Shown: one piece after another, positions 23,379-32,100 of the stretch
Layout of the letters: the number at the start of each line of letters is the position of its first letter
Position numbering within the stretch: position 1 is the stretch's first letter
DNA from: Streptococcus mitis
Lineage (GTDB): Bacteria; Bacillota; Bacilli; Lactobacillales; Streptococcaceae
Assembly: GCF_005844455.1 (NCBI RefSeq)
Contig: NZ_SPGF01000016.1
Location: 1-39,295, forward strand
DNA length: 39,295 nt
Direction of reading: 5' to 3'
The notes under the pieces: model-generated
Seen by the model: only the letters and a program-made list of their open reading frames with translations
The model's database searches: none
What the model was told of the DNA's origin: nothing
Program-made: the position numbers and the translations under genes

Positions 23379-25079
23379 ATGGAGAAAATCAGTTTAGAAT
23401 CTCCTAAGACGGGGTCGGACCTAGTTTTGGAAACACTTCGTGATTTAGGAATTGATACCATCTTTGGTTATCCAGGTGGTGCGGTCTTGCCTTTTTATGA
23501 TGCGATATATAATTTTAAAGGCATTCGCCACATTCTAGGACGCCATGAGCAAGGTTGTTTGCATGAAGCTGAAGGTTATGCCAAATCAACTGGAAAGTTG
23601 GGTGTTGCCGTCGTCACTAGTGGACCAGGAGCAACAAATGCCATTACAGGGATTGCGGATGCCATGAGCGATAGCGTTCCCCTTTTGGTCTTTACAGGTC
23701 AGGTGGCGCGAGCAGGGATTGGGAAAGATGCCTTTCAGGAGGCAGATATCGTGGGAATTACCATGCCAATCACTAAGTACAATTACCAAGTTCGTGAGAC
23801 AGCTGATATCCCTCGTATCATTACGGAAGCTGTCCATATCGCAACTACAGGCCGTCCAGGGCCAGTTGTCATTGACCTACCTAAAGACGTATCTGCTTTA
23901 GAAACAGATTTCATCTATTCACCAGAGGTGAATTTACCAAGTTATCAGCCGACTCTTGAGCCAAATGATATGCAAATCAAGAAAATCTTGAAGCAATTAT
24001 CCAAGGCTAAAAAGCCAGTCTTGCTGGCTGGTGGCGGAATTAGTTATGCTGAAGCTGCTGCAGAATTAAATGAATTTGCAGAACGCTATCAAATTCCAGT
24101 GGTAACTAGTCTCTTAGGACAAGGTACGATTGCAACAACTCATCCGCTCTTTCTTGGAATGGGAGGTATGCACGGGTCTTTCGCGGCTAATATTGCCATG
24201 ACCGAAGCTGACTTTATGATTAGTATTGGTTGTCGTTTTGATGACCGCTTGACAGGAAATCCTAAGACCTTCGCTAAGAATGCCAAAGTTGCTCACATTG
24301 ATATTGATCCAGCTGAGATTGGCAAGATTATCAGTGCGGATATTCCTGTAGTTGGAGACGCTAAGAAAGCCTTGCAAATGTTGTTGGCGGAACCAACAGT
24401 TCATAACAATACTGAGAAATGGATTGAGAAAGTTACTAAAGACAAGAACCGTGTTCGTTCTTATGACAAGAAAGAGCGTGTGGTTCAACCGCAAGCTGTT
24501 ATTGAAAGAATTGGTGAATTGACGAATGGAGATGCAATTGTGGTCACAGACGTTGGTCAACACCAAATGTGGACAGCTCAGTATTATCCATACCAAAATG
24601 AGCGTCAGTTAGTGACTTCAGGCGGTTTAGGAACAATGGGATTTGGAATTCCAGCAGCAATTGGTGCCAAAATTGCCAACCCAGATAAGGAAGTAGTCTT
24701 GTTTGTTGGGGATGGTGGTTTCCAAATGACTAATCAGGAATTGGCTATTTTGAACATTTACAAGGTACCAATCAAGGTGGTTATGCTGAACAACCACTCA
24801 CTTGGAATGGTTCGCCAGTGGCAGGAATCCTTCTATGAGGGGAGAACGTCAGAGTCAGTCTTCGATACCCTTCCTGATTTCCAATTGATGGCACAGGCTT
24901 ATGGCATTAAAAACTATAAGTTTGACAATCCTGAGACCTTGACTCAAGATCTTGAAGTCATCACTGAGGATGTTCCTATGCTAATCGAGGTAGATATTTC
25001 TCGTAAGGAACAGGTGTTACCAATGGTACCAGCTGGTAAGAGTAATCATGAGATGTTGGGGGTGAAGTTCCATGCGTAG
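23379..25079 (+). CDS. ilvB: Acetolactate synthase large subunit
   Basis: A 566-aa thiamine-diphosphate enzyme that condenses two pyruvates to acetolactate (valine, leucine) or pyruvate with 2-oxobutyrate (isoleucine). Visible: the N-terminal ThDP half with GYPGGAVLPFYD (about 27-38) and the catalytic Glu in GRHEQG (about 54-59), and the C-terminal ThDP motif GDGGFQMTNQELAIL (about 445-459). It starts an ilvB-ilvN-ilvC operon, overlapping ilvN by 8 bases, so it is the biosynthetic rather than the catabolic (ALS) type. GAAAGGGG precedes ATG. Confidence 0.96.
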   Translation: MEKISLESPKTGSDLVLETLRDLGIDTIFGYPGGAVLPFYDAIYNFKGIRHILGRHEQGCLHEAEGYAKSTGKLGVAVVTSGPGATNAITGIADAMSDSVPLLVFTGQVARAGIGKDAFQEADIVGITMPITKYNYQVRETADIPRIITEAVHIATTGRPGPVVIDLPKDVSALETDFIYSPEVNLPSYQPTLEPNDMQIKKILKQLSKAKKPVLLAGGGISYAEAAAELNEFAERYQIPVVTSLLGQGTIATTHPLFLGMGGMHGSFAANIAMTEADFMISIGCRFDDRLTGNPKTFAKNAKVAHIDIDPAEIGKIISADIPVVGDAKKALQMLLAEPTVHNNTEKWIEKVTKDKNRVRSYDKKERVVQPQAVIERIGELTNGDAIVVTDVGQHQMWTAQYYPYQNERQLVTSGGLGTMGFGIPAAIGAKIANPDKEVVLFVGDGGFQMTNQELAILNIYKVPIKVVMLNNHSLGMVRQWQESFYEGRTSESVFDTLPDFQLMAQAYGIKNYKFDNPETLTQDLEVITEDVPMLIEVDISRKEQVLPMVPAGKSNHEMLGVKFHA

Positions 25080-25548
25080 AATGTTAACAGCAAAACTACA
25101 AAATCGTTCAGGAGTCCTCAATCGCTTTACCGGTGTCCTGTCTCGCCGTCAGGTCAATATCGAAAGTATTTCTGTTGGAGCAACAGAAGATCCGAATGTA
25201 TCGCGTATCACCATTATTATTGATGTCGCTTCACATGATGAAGTGGAGCAAATCATCAAGCAACTCAATCGTCAGATTGATGTGATTCGCATTCGAGATA
25301 TTACGGATAAACCGCACTTGGAGCGCGAGGTGATTTTGGTTAAGATGTCAGCGCCAGCTGAGAAGCGAGCTGAGATTCTAGCTATTATTCAACCTTTCCG
25401 TGCAACGGTGGTAGACGTAGCACCAAGCTCGATTACCATTCAAATGACAGGAAATGCTGAAAAGAGTGAAGCTCTATTGCGAGTCATTCGACCATACGGT
25501 ATTCGTAATATTGCTCGAACGGGTGCAACTGGATTTACCCGCGACTAA
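25072..25548 (+). CDS. ilvN: Acetolactate synthase small (regulatory) subunit
   Basis: A 158-aa protein with an N-terminal ACT domain (about 3-78: RSGVLNRFTGVLSRRQVNIESI, key part GVLNRFTGVLSRR) and a C-terminal ALS_ss_C domain. It activates the large subunit and makes it sensitive to valine. The ATG overlaps the end of ilvB by 8 bases; a second ATG three codons later is an alternative start. Confidence 0.95.
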   Translation: MRRMLTAKLQNRSGVLNRFTGVLSRRQVNIESISVGATEDPNVSRITIIIDVASHDEVEQIIKQLNRQIDVIRIRDITDKPHLEREVILVKMSAPAEKRAEILAIIQPFRATVVDVAPSSITIQMTGNAEKSEALLRVIRPYGIRNIARTGATGFTRD

Positions 25549-25580
25549 AGATCCAACTTAAATTTGTTAAACCAGCCTAA

Positions 25581-26636
<1,056 letters not shown>

Positions 26637-26719
26637 TTAGAAAGCAAAGGATTTTGCTAAAATAGTAGCGTCAGCTATTTGTGGGATATTAGATATACTT
26701 ATTTAGGAGTTGAAATCAT

Positions 26720-27076
26720 ATGAATATTACCAATTTGTTTTCTATCAAGACAGGATGTGATGAAACTGATAGGCAACTGCAAAAATTATTTTTTCAGTTG
26801 GATTTACAATTGGGAGAATTGACAGATCAACTAAGAAAATTAGATTCTAATTTTGTTCCTCGTAGTCAATTTGTAGACACGTTGGATTTGAATGATGTAG
26901 AATATAAAGAAATTTTAAACTATTTTATCTTCCATCGTAATGATAGTGAAGAAAGTTTGGCAGAATGGCTATATGATTGGATTTCCACAAATCGTTATGA
27001 ACTTCCTAAAGAGTTTTCAATTCGTATGGCTCATAAATATCATGAAAGTGTTGCTGAAGTTTTTGGAGATGAATAA
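26720..27076 (+). CDS. Hypothetical 118-aa protein in the ilv operon
   Basis: I do not recognise the family. The protein is soluble and acidic, probably helical, with a Leu/Gln-rich first half (RQLQKLFFQLDLQLGELTDQL) in parts and an aromatic second half (ILNYFIFHR, LAEWLYDWIS). No signal peptide or membrane segment. TTTAGGAG lies about 12 bases before ATG. It sits between ilvC and ilvA and has its own terminator, so it could be co-transcribed with ilvBNC. Its base composition is more AT-rich than its neighbours. Confidence 0.75.
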   Translation: MNITNLFSIKTGCDETDRQLQKLFFQLDLQLGELTDQLRKLDSNFVPRSQFVDTLDLNDVEYKEILNYFIFHRNDSEESLAEWLYDWISTNRYELPKEFSIRMAHKYHESVAEVFGDE

Positions 27077-27078
27077 CT

Positions 27079-27108
27079 AAAAAAACAGTCATTAGTGACT
27101 GTTTTTTA
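27079..27108 (+). terminator. Terminator before ilvA
   Basis: AAAAAACAGTCA and TGACTGTTTTTT form a 12-bp perfect stem around TTAG. It separates ilvA from the upstream operon; any readthrough would be partial. The ilvA ATG follows within 20 bases, so no separate promoter fits between them except inside the preceding gene. Confidence 0.8.
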
Positions 27109-27126
27109 TAGAAAAAGAGGTTTTAT

Positions 27127-28377
27127 ATGTTAAGTTCAAAAGATATCATCAAGGCTCACAAGGTCTTGAACGGTGTGGTTGTGAATACCCCACTGGATTA
27201 TGACCATTATTTATCGGAGAAGTATGGTGCTAAAATTTATTTGAAGAAGGAAAATGCCCAACGTGTTCGTTCCTTTAAAATTCGTGGTGCCTATTATGCT
27301 ATTTCTCAGCTCAGCAAGGAAGAGCGTGAGCGTGGGGTAGTCTGTGCTTCTGCGGGAAATCATGCGCAGGGGGTTGCCTATACTTGTAATGAAATGAAGA
27401 TTCCTGCTACTATTTTCATGCCCATTACAACTCCGCAACAAAAGATTGGGCAGGTTCGCTTTTTTGGTGGGGACTTCGTAACCATTAAACTAGTTGGAGA
27501 TACCTTTGATGCTTCTGCTAAGGCAGCTCAAGAATTTACAGTTTCTGAAAATCGTACCTTTATTGATCCCTTTGATGATGCTCATGTTCAGGCAGGTCAA
27601 GGAACCGTTGCTTATGAGATTTTAGAAGAAGCTCGAAAAGAATCGATTGATTTTGATGCTGTCTTGGTTCCTGTTGGTGGTGGCGGTCTCATTGCTGGGG
27701 TTTCTACCTATATCAAGGAAACAAGTCCAGAAATTGAAGTCATTGGGATAGAGGCTAATGGAGCGCGTTCCATGAAGGCGGCTTTTGAAGCTGGTGGACC
27801 TGTTAAACTCAAGGAAATTGACAAATTTGCGGATGGGATTGCTGTACAAAAGGTGGGACAGTTGACCTATGAGGCAACTCGCCAACATGTTCAGACTTTG
27901 GTAGGTGTCGATGAGGGGTTGATTTCTGAAACCTTGATTGACCTCTATTCTAAACAAGGGATTGTCGCAGAACCTGCTGGAGCGGCTAGTATTGCCTCTT
28001 TAGAAGTTTTGGCTGAATATATCAAGGGGAAAACCATTTGTTGTATCATTTCTGGAGGAAATAATGATATCAACCGTATGCCAGAAATGGAAGAGCGTGC
28101 CTTGATTTATGATGGGATCAAGCATTACTTTGTGGTCAATTTTCCACAGCGTCCAGGGGCTTTGCGTGAGTTTGTAAATGATATCCTTGGACCAAATGAT
28201 GATATCACACGTTTTGAGTATATCAAGCGAGCTAGCAAGGGTACAGGGCCTGTATTGATTGGAATCGCTTTAGCAGATAAGCATGATTATGCAGGTTTGA
28301 TTCGTAGAATGGAAGGCTTCGATCCAGCTTATATTAACTTAAATGGTAATGAAACGCTCTATAATATGCTTGTCTGA
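27127..28377 (+). CDS. ilvA: Biosynthetic threonine ammonia-lyase (threonine dehydratase)
   Basis: A 416-aa PLP enzyme making 2-oxobutyrate from threonine, the first step to isoleucine. The PLP lysine is in RSFKIRGAY (Lys51). Other marks are ASAGNHAQGVAYTC (about 76-89) and VPVGGGGLIAGVS (about 182-194), the phosphate-binding glycine loop, and ISGGNNDI. The C-terminus (about 330-416, with FPQRPGALREFVNDILG) is a single ACT-like regulatory domain, the short Gram-positive form. A terminator stands just upstream, so attenuation may set its level. Confidence 0.95.
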   Translation: MLSSKDIIKAHKVLNGVVVNTPLDYDHYLSEKYGAKIYLKKENAQRVRSFKIRGAYYAISQLSKEERERGVVCASAGNHAQGVAYTCNEMKIPATIFMPITTPQQKIGQVRFFGGDFVTIKLVGDTFDASAKAAQEFTVSENRTFIDPFDDAHVQAGQGTVAYEILEEARKESIDFDAVLVPVGGGGLIAGVSTYIKETSPEIEVIGIEANGARSMKAAFEAGGPVKLKEIDKFADGIAVQKVGQLTYEATRQHVQTLVGVDEGLISETLIDLYSKQGIVAEPAGAASIASLEVLAEYIKGKTICCIISGGNNDINRMPEMEERALIYDGIKHYFVVNFPQRPGALREFVNDILGPNDDITRFEYIKRASKGTGPVLIGIALADKHDYAGLIRRMEGFDPAYINLNGNETLYNMLV

Positions 28378-28403
28378 GAACTAATAAAAAAATATCATAT
28401 TAT

Positions 28404-28432
28404 TTGCACAACTGATGTATAGGTGTTATAAT
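28404..28432 (+). promoter_or_regulatory. Strong promoter without a clear gene
   Basis: -35 TTGCAC (28404-28409), 17-bp spacer, consensus extended -10 TGTTATAAT (TATAAT at 28427-28432). A GAAAGGGGG ribosome-binding site and a start codon follow, but only for very short frames. Confidence 0.7.
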
Positions 28433-28458
28433 GAGGGTGAAGAAAGGGGGCGATTCCT

Positions 28459-28577
28459 ATGGACTTAGGAAATCTATCGTGCTATTTCTACTACAACTCA
28501 CTATAGCACCTATTATTTTTGATTCTGTTTATATTAGGGCGACAGAATTACTTACTATATATAAGGAAATTTTTTGA
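28459..28577 (+). other. Overlapping micro-ORFs, one Fst-like
   Basis: Behind the promoter two short frames overlap. ATG at 28459 gives a 15-aa peptide (MDLGNLSCYFYYNSL) with a strong ribosome-binding site. GTG at 28479, with AGGA eight bases upstream, gives a 32-aa hydrophobic peptide containing LTIAPIIFDSV. The IAPI core and length resemble Fst/Ldr-type type I toxins. This is weak evidence: no standard start, no WL-charged tail, no identified antitoxin RNA. It could also be a decayed gene. Confidence 0.25.
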
Positions 28578-28646
28578 AATCCCAAATTGTATATATCCCT
28601 AATTTGAATTTTCGCTAAATATAATAGGAGTCAGAAAAAATAATCA

Positions 28647-28784
28647 ATGTTTGTGAAATGGTTGCTAGGTGAGTTGGCCGAAAAAACTCGTGAGATAAAC
28701 AATAGTGCTGCTAGTGATACTGTTGTTAAATTACTAGCTGGAAAGTGGGTATGTAATCAGAAGGTGCAAGATTGGACAATGTAA
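28647..28784 (+). CDS. Small ORF of 45 aa, unknown
   Basis: Reads MFVKWLLGELAEKTREINNS at the start and ends KVQDWTM. It has amphipathic helical character and no signal peptide. AGGAG lies upstream but at a long spacing of about 16 bases. It may be translated behind the strong promoter at 28404, or be a remnant. I do not recognise it. Confidence 0.3.
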   Translation: MFVKWLLGELAEKTREINNSAASDTVVKLLAGKWVCNQKVQDWTM

Positions 28785-29135
28785 GTAGTATCGGTTGTGA
28801 AACGAATAATATATAGATAAGGACAGGAAAGGAACCAAAGAAGGAGAAAGAAAACGGAATGGTTTAGAGATAGTGTGGAGTGAAAGACTATCTTTAGTAG
28901 ACTTGTTGATTTAAAAGGAATATATAGCATGAAATAGTAAATCCTGTCTATCCTATTGAGAAACTGGCATTCAGTACAAAGGAATATTTTTACAAGTTTA
29001 AAGTTTAATAATGCAATTGTTTTTTTAAGGAGCATACTAATGGGTTATAGTAAGCAAAAACCTATATATTATCGACTTTAAAAAGGAAGTAAGAAGATTC
29101 TAAATCATTTATTTTATTGAATATATGTTTTTTTA

Positions 29136-29164
29136 TTGACAAAAGACATAAAAACGTATAGAAT
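29136..29164 (+). promoter_or_regulatory. Promoter of the 71-aa gene
   Basis: Perfect -35 TTGACA (29136-29141), 17-bp spacer, -10 TAGAAT (29159-29164). Confidence 0.75.
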
Positions 29165-29197
29165 AATATAACGTAAGGAAGAAAATAGGAGAAGAAC

Positions 29198-29413
29198 ATG
29201 GCTAAGTCAAACTTTGAAAAAGTAGAATCAGTTGTTGGCTGGGTTCGTGATAAGAAAATCACAGGCTACCGTATCTCTAAAGAAACGAATGTGCGTGAAA
29301 TGTCTATCATTGCTCTAGCGCAGGGTCGTGCAAAAGTAAAAAATATTTCATTTGAAACAGCTCTAGGTTTAATTGATTTCTATGAAAAAAATCATGAAAA
29401 ATTTGAAGATTAA
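29198..29413 (+). CDS. Small conserved-looking protein, 71 aa, possible DNA-binding fold
   Basis: A 71-aa protein with a mostly helical pattern: VVGWVRDKKITGYRISKETNVREM and IIALAQGRAKVKNISFETALGLIDFYE (shown in part). The segment ITGYRISKETNVREMSIIALAQG resembles a helix-turn-helix (key part YRISKETNV), with a following stretch like the end of XRE domains (ISFETALGLIDFYE). So it may be a minimal XRE-type regulator. It has a strong promoter and GGAGAAG ribosome-binding site, so it is a real gene. Neighbours (glutamine transporter, ilv genes) do not point to a function. Confidence 0.75.
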   Translation: MAKSNFEKVESVVGWVRDKKITGYRISKETNVREMSIIALAQGRAKVKNISFETALGLIDFYEKNHEKFED

Positions 29414-29461
29414 TCTTTGGATAATGGCGGATTCTTGAATAGGGTCTGCCTTTTCATTTTG

Positions 29462-29613
29462 ATACTCAATGAAAATCAAAGAGCAAACTAGGAAGCTAGC
29501 CGCAGGCTGCTCAAAGCACCGCTTTGAGGTTGTAAATAAGACTGACAGAGTCAGTAACATATACCTACGGCAAGGCGAAGCTGACGTGGTTTGAAGAGAT
29601 TTTCGAAGAGTAT
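29462..29613 (-). repeat. BOX element, full A-B-C form
   Basis: 152 bp, close to the 154 bp expected for one copy each of the A, B and C modules. It begins ATACTCAATGAAAATCAAAG (C end) and ends with CTACGGCAAGGCGAAGCTGA... to GAAGAGTAT (A end), so it is oriented leftward. A possible terminator for the 71-aa gene (GGCGGA/TCTGCC then TTTT, about 29426-29457) precedes it. Confidence 0.9.
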
Positions 29614-29622
29614 GAGGACAGC

Positions 29623-29652
29623 AAAAAGACTGCACGGTTGATGCAGCCTTTT
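29623..29652 (-). terminator. glnQ terminator
   Basis: AAAAAGACTGCA (29623-29634) and TGCAGCCTTTT (29642-29652) form a stem with one wobble pair and T-tracts on both strands. It ends the leftward transporter operon. Confidence 0.75.
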
Positions 29653-29656
29653 CTTT

Positions 29657-30397
29657 TTATTTGAGATAGCGTTGAAGAAACTCTTTTGTACGGTCTTCTT
29701 TAGGATTGGTGAAGAGGTCTTCTGGCTTACCTTCTTCAGCAATAACACCCTTATCCATAAAGATAACACGGTGAGAGACATCACGAGCGAATTCCATTTC
29801 GTGGGTTACAACAATCATGGTCAAGCCTTCCTGAGCCAGATTTTGCATGATTTTGAGGACTTCTCCAACCATTTCTGGATCGAGAGCTGATGTTGGTTCA
29901 TCAAAGAGAATAGCGTCTGGATTCATTGAAAGGGCACGAGCGATAGCCACACGTTGTTTTTGACCACCTGAGAGTTGTTTGGGCTTCGCTTGCCAGTAGC
30001 GTTCTCCCATGCCGACTTTTTCCAAGTTTTCTTTAGCAATTTTTTCAGCTTCTGTACGTTCACGTTTAAGGACAGTCGTCTGAGCGACGATTGTGTTTTC
30101 GAGAACGTTGAGATTTTCAAAGAGGTTAAAGGATTGGAACACCATCCCCAACTTTTCACGGTATTGCGTGAGGTCGTAGCCTTTTTCGAGTACGTTTTGT
30201 CCATGATAAAGAATTTGTCCATCAGTTGGTGTTTCAAGTAGGTTAATGGAGCGTAGGAAGGTCGATTTCCCGCTTCCAGAGCTTCCGATGATAGAGATGA
30301 CTTCTCCCTTATGGACAGTGAGAGAAATGTCTTTTAGCACTTCGTTTTGTCCATAGGATTTTTTGAGGTGTTTAATTTCAAGGATTGCTTGTGTCAT
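29657..30397 (-). CDS. glnQ: Polar amino acid (glutamine-type) ABC transporter ATP-binding protein
   Basis: A 246-aa ABC ATPase of the GlnQ/HisP type. Walker [10 protein letters not shown] near residues 37-45, [15 protein letters not shown] near 142-156, Walker [15 protein letters not shown] near 163-176 and the H-loop [12 protein letters not shown] near 198-209, all typical of polar amino acid importers. The ATG overlaps the stop codon of the fused binding protein-permease gene (TAATG), so the two are coupled. The actual substrate is inferred; glutamine is the usual one in streptococci. Confidence 0.93.
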   Translation of the reverse strand: MTQAILEIKHLKKSYGQNEVLKDISLTVHKGEVISIIGSSGSGKSTFLRSINLLETPTDGQILYHGQNVLEKGYDLTQYREKLGMVFQSFNLFENLNVLENTIVAQTTVLKRERTEAEKIAKENLEKVGMGERYWQAKPKQLSGGQKQRVAIARALSMNPDAILFDEPTSALDPEMVGEVLKIMQNLAQEGLTMIVVTHEMEFARDVSHRVIFMDKGVIAEEGKPEDLFTNPKEDRTKEFLQRYLK

Positions 30398-31962
30398 TAT
30401 TTCAAATCCTCCGTTTGCATTTGGTTAGCACCTGTAGTATAGGTATCCATATCCATTCGACGTTCGATGAAGCGTAGGATACGTGTTACGGTGAAGGTAA
30501 GGACAAAGTAAATCACGGCGATGATTGTAAATGTCTGGAAGTATTGATAGGTTTGAGTTGCCACGGTATTTCCTGAGAAATAAAGTTCGACAACCGAGAT
30601 AACGTTCAATACAGATGTATCTTTGATATTGATGACAAATTCATTACCAGTTGCTGGTAGGATGTTACGGACTACCTGAGGTAGGACAATCTTACGCATG
30701 GTTTGGTTATGGGTCATACCAAGAGCAGTAGCGGCTTCAAATTGTCCTTTGTCAACTGCTAGGATACCACCACGAACGATTTCAGTCATGTAGGCTCCGG
30801 TGTTGATTGAAACGATGAAGATAGCAGCCAGTGTACGGTCAAGGTTGATACCGAAAGCTTGAGCAGTTCCGTAGTAGATAACCATCGATTGAACAATCAT
30901 AGGTGTACCACGGAAAATTTCGATATAGACATTGAGAATCCAGCCGACTAGTTTTTGTAGTCCGTAAATGGCTTTGTTTTCAGAGAGAGGAGCAGTACGG
31001 AAGACACCAATGGCAAGACCGATAATGAGACCTGTGATGGTTCCGACGATAGAGATTAAAAGAGTGATACCAGCACCACGCAAGAGTTGTTGCCAGTTTT
31101 CAGAAAGAATTTTAGTGACTTGGCTAAAGAAACTACTGCTAGTTTCTTCAGTTGTTGTAGCTTCGGCAGGTTGTTCCTTGATCATACGATCCATCAAGGC
31201 AACTTGATCGTCTTTTGAAATGGTTTCAATGCTGGCATTGATTTGGCTAATACGAGTGTCATCTTTACGAAGTCCAATGGCAATAGCTGTATCTTCTTCC
31301 CCAGTTTTGAAACCTGGTTCTACTTGAACCATCTTGAACTTAGAGTTAGCTGCTTCGGCAGTCAGAGCTTCTGGACGTTCAGAAACATAAGCATCGATGA
31401 CACCAGCCTCAAGAGCTTGACGCATTTGAGCGAAGTCTCCCATGGCAGTTTCTTTTTTAGCGCCTGAGATTTGACCAATCAAGTCATAAAGGTAAACCCC
31501 TTGTTGAGAAGTGATTTTCGCACCGTTAAAGTCATCCAAAGATTTGGCATTTGCATAGGCAGAATCTTTTTTGACAAGTAGGACAGGTTCGCTAGTGTAG
31601 TAACTGCTTGAAAAGGCAATTTCTTGTTTGCGTTCAGCAGTAGGACTCATACCTGCGATAATCATGTCAATTTTACCTGAAGTAAGGGCAGGGACTAGAC
31701 CTTCCCACTTGGTCTTAACAACCAAAGGTTCTTTGCCTAAGTCCTTAGCGATTTTCTTGGCAATTTGGACATCGTATCCATTGGCGTACTGGTTGGTTCC
31801 ATCGATTTTGACAGCTCCGTTGCTATCATCGTCCTGGGTCCAGTTAAAGGGAGCATATGCTGCTTCCATCCCGATGCGTAAATATTCATCAGCTTGAGCA
31901 ACATTGACAAGTCCTAGCATCAGCAAGAGACTTGTGAAAATAGATAAGTATATTTTTCTCAT
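30397..31962 (-). CDS. Fused amino-acid-binding protein and ABC permease (GlnPH-like)
   Basis: A 521-aa fusion. Residues 1-25 are a signal peptide (ends NVAQADEY), about 26-268 form a periplasmic-type amino acid binding domain ([44 protein letters not shown]), followed by a linker and, from about 285, a permease domain with about four or five membrane segments. The EAA loop [21 protein letters not shown] (key part EAATALGM) contacts the ATPase. Such fusions are standard in streptococcal and lactococcal glutamine/glutamate transporters (GlnP). A promoter (TTGAAA-17-TAAAAT) precedes it. The gene is coupled to glnQ. Confidence 0.93.
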   Translation of the reverse strand: MRKIYLSIFTSLLLMLGLVNVAQADEYLRIGMEAAYAPFNWTQDDDSNGAVKIDGTNQYANGYDVQIAKKIAKDLGKEPLVVKTKWEGLVPALTSGKIDMIIAGMSPTAERKQEIAFSSSYYTSEPVLLVKKDSAYANAKSLDDFNGAKITSQQGVYLYDLIGQISGAKKETAMGDFAQMRQALEAGVIDAYVSERPEALTAEAANSKFKMVQVEPGFKTGEEDTAIAIGLRKDDTRISQINASIETISKDDQVALMDRMIKEQPAEATTTEETSSSFFSQVTKILSENWQQLLRGAGITLLISIVGTITGLIIGLAIGVFRTAPLSENKAIYGLQKLVGWILNVYIEIFRGTPMIVQSMVIYYGTAQAFGINLDRTLAAIFIVSINTGAYMTEIVRGGILAVDKGQFEAATALGMTHNQTMRKIVLPQVVRNILPATGNEFVINIKDTSVLNVISVVELYFSGNTVATQTYQYFQTFTIIAVIYFVLTFTVTRILRFIERRMDMDTYTTGANQMQTEDLK

Positions 31963-32004
31963 GATTTCTCCTATTCCTAATCTATTAAAAAATAACTGTC
32001 TCCT

Positions 32005-32033
32005 ATTTTATCGAAAAAAACTTTATTTTTCAA
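32005..32033 (-). promoter_or_regulatory. Promoter of the glutamine-type transporter operon
   Basis: On the minus strand, -35 TTGAAA (32028-32033), 17-bp spacer, -10 TAAAAT (32005-32010). I see no convincing GlnR or CodY box next to it. Confidence 0.65.
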
Positions 32034-32100
32034 TATGGGTAAGCCCTTACTTATGAAAAAATGATATAATGATAGCAAAGATAAAAAGGGGGCTTATTTG

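Larger units (their letters stand above)
28378..29135. other. 758-bp stretch without a clear gene between ilvA and the 71-aa gene
   Basis: Besides the promoter and micro-ORFs at its left end and the 45-codon frame at 28647, it contains a 13-codon frame (29040-29081, MGYSKQKPIYYRL) behind a good AAGGAG at 8-base spacing. No frame is long enough to call with confidence. The stretch is AT-rich. It reads like a decayed or highly variable small-gene locus, possibly with small RNAs. Confidence 0.4.

Noticed and set aside
28757..29035. Leftward frame of 92 codons in the ilvA-right interval
   Set aside because: Composition is a translation of AT-rich DNA, no good ribosome-binding site, and it opposes the better signals on the plus strand.
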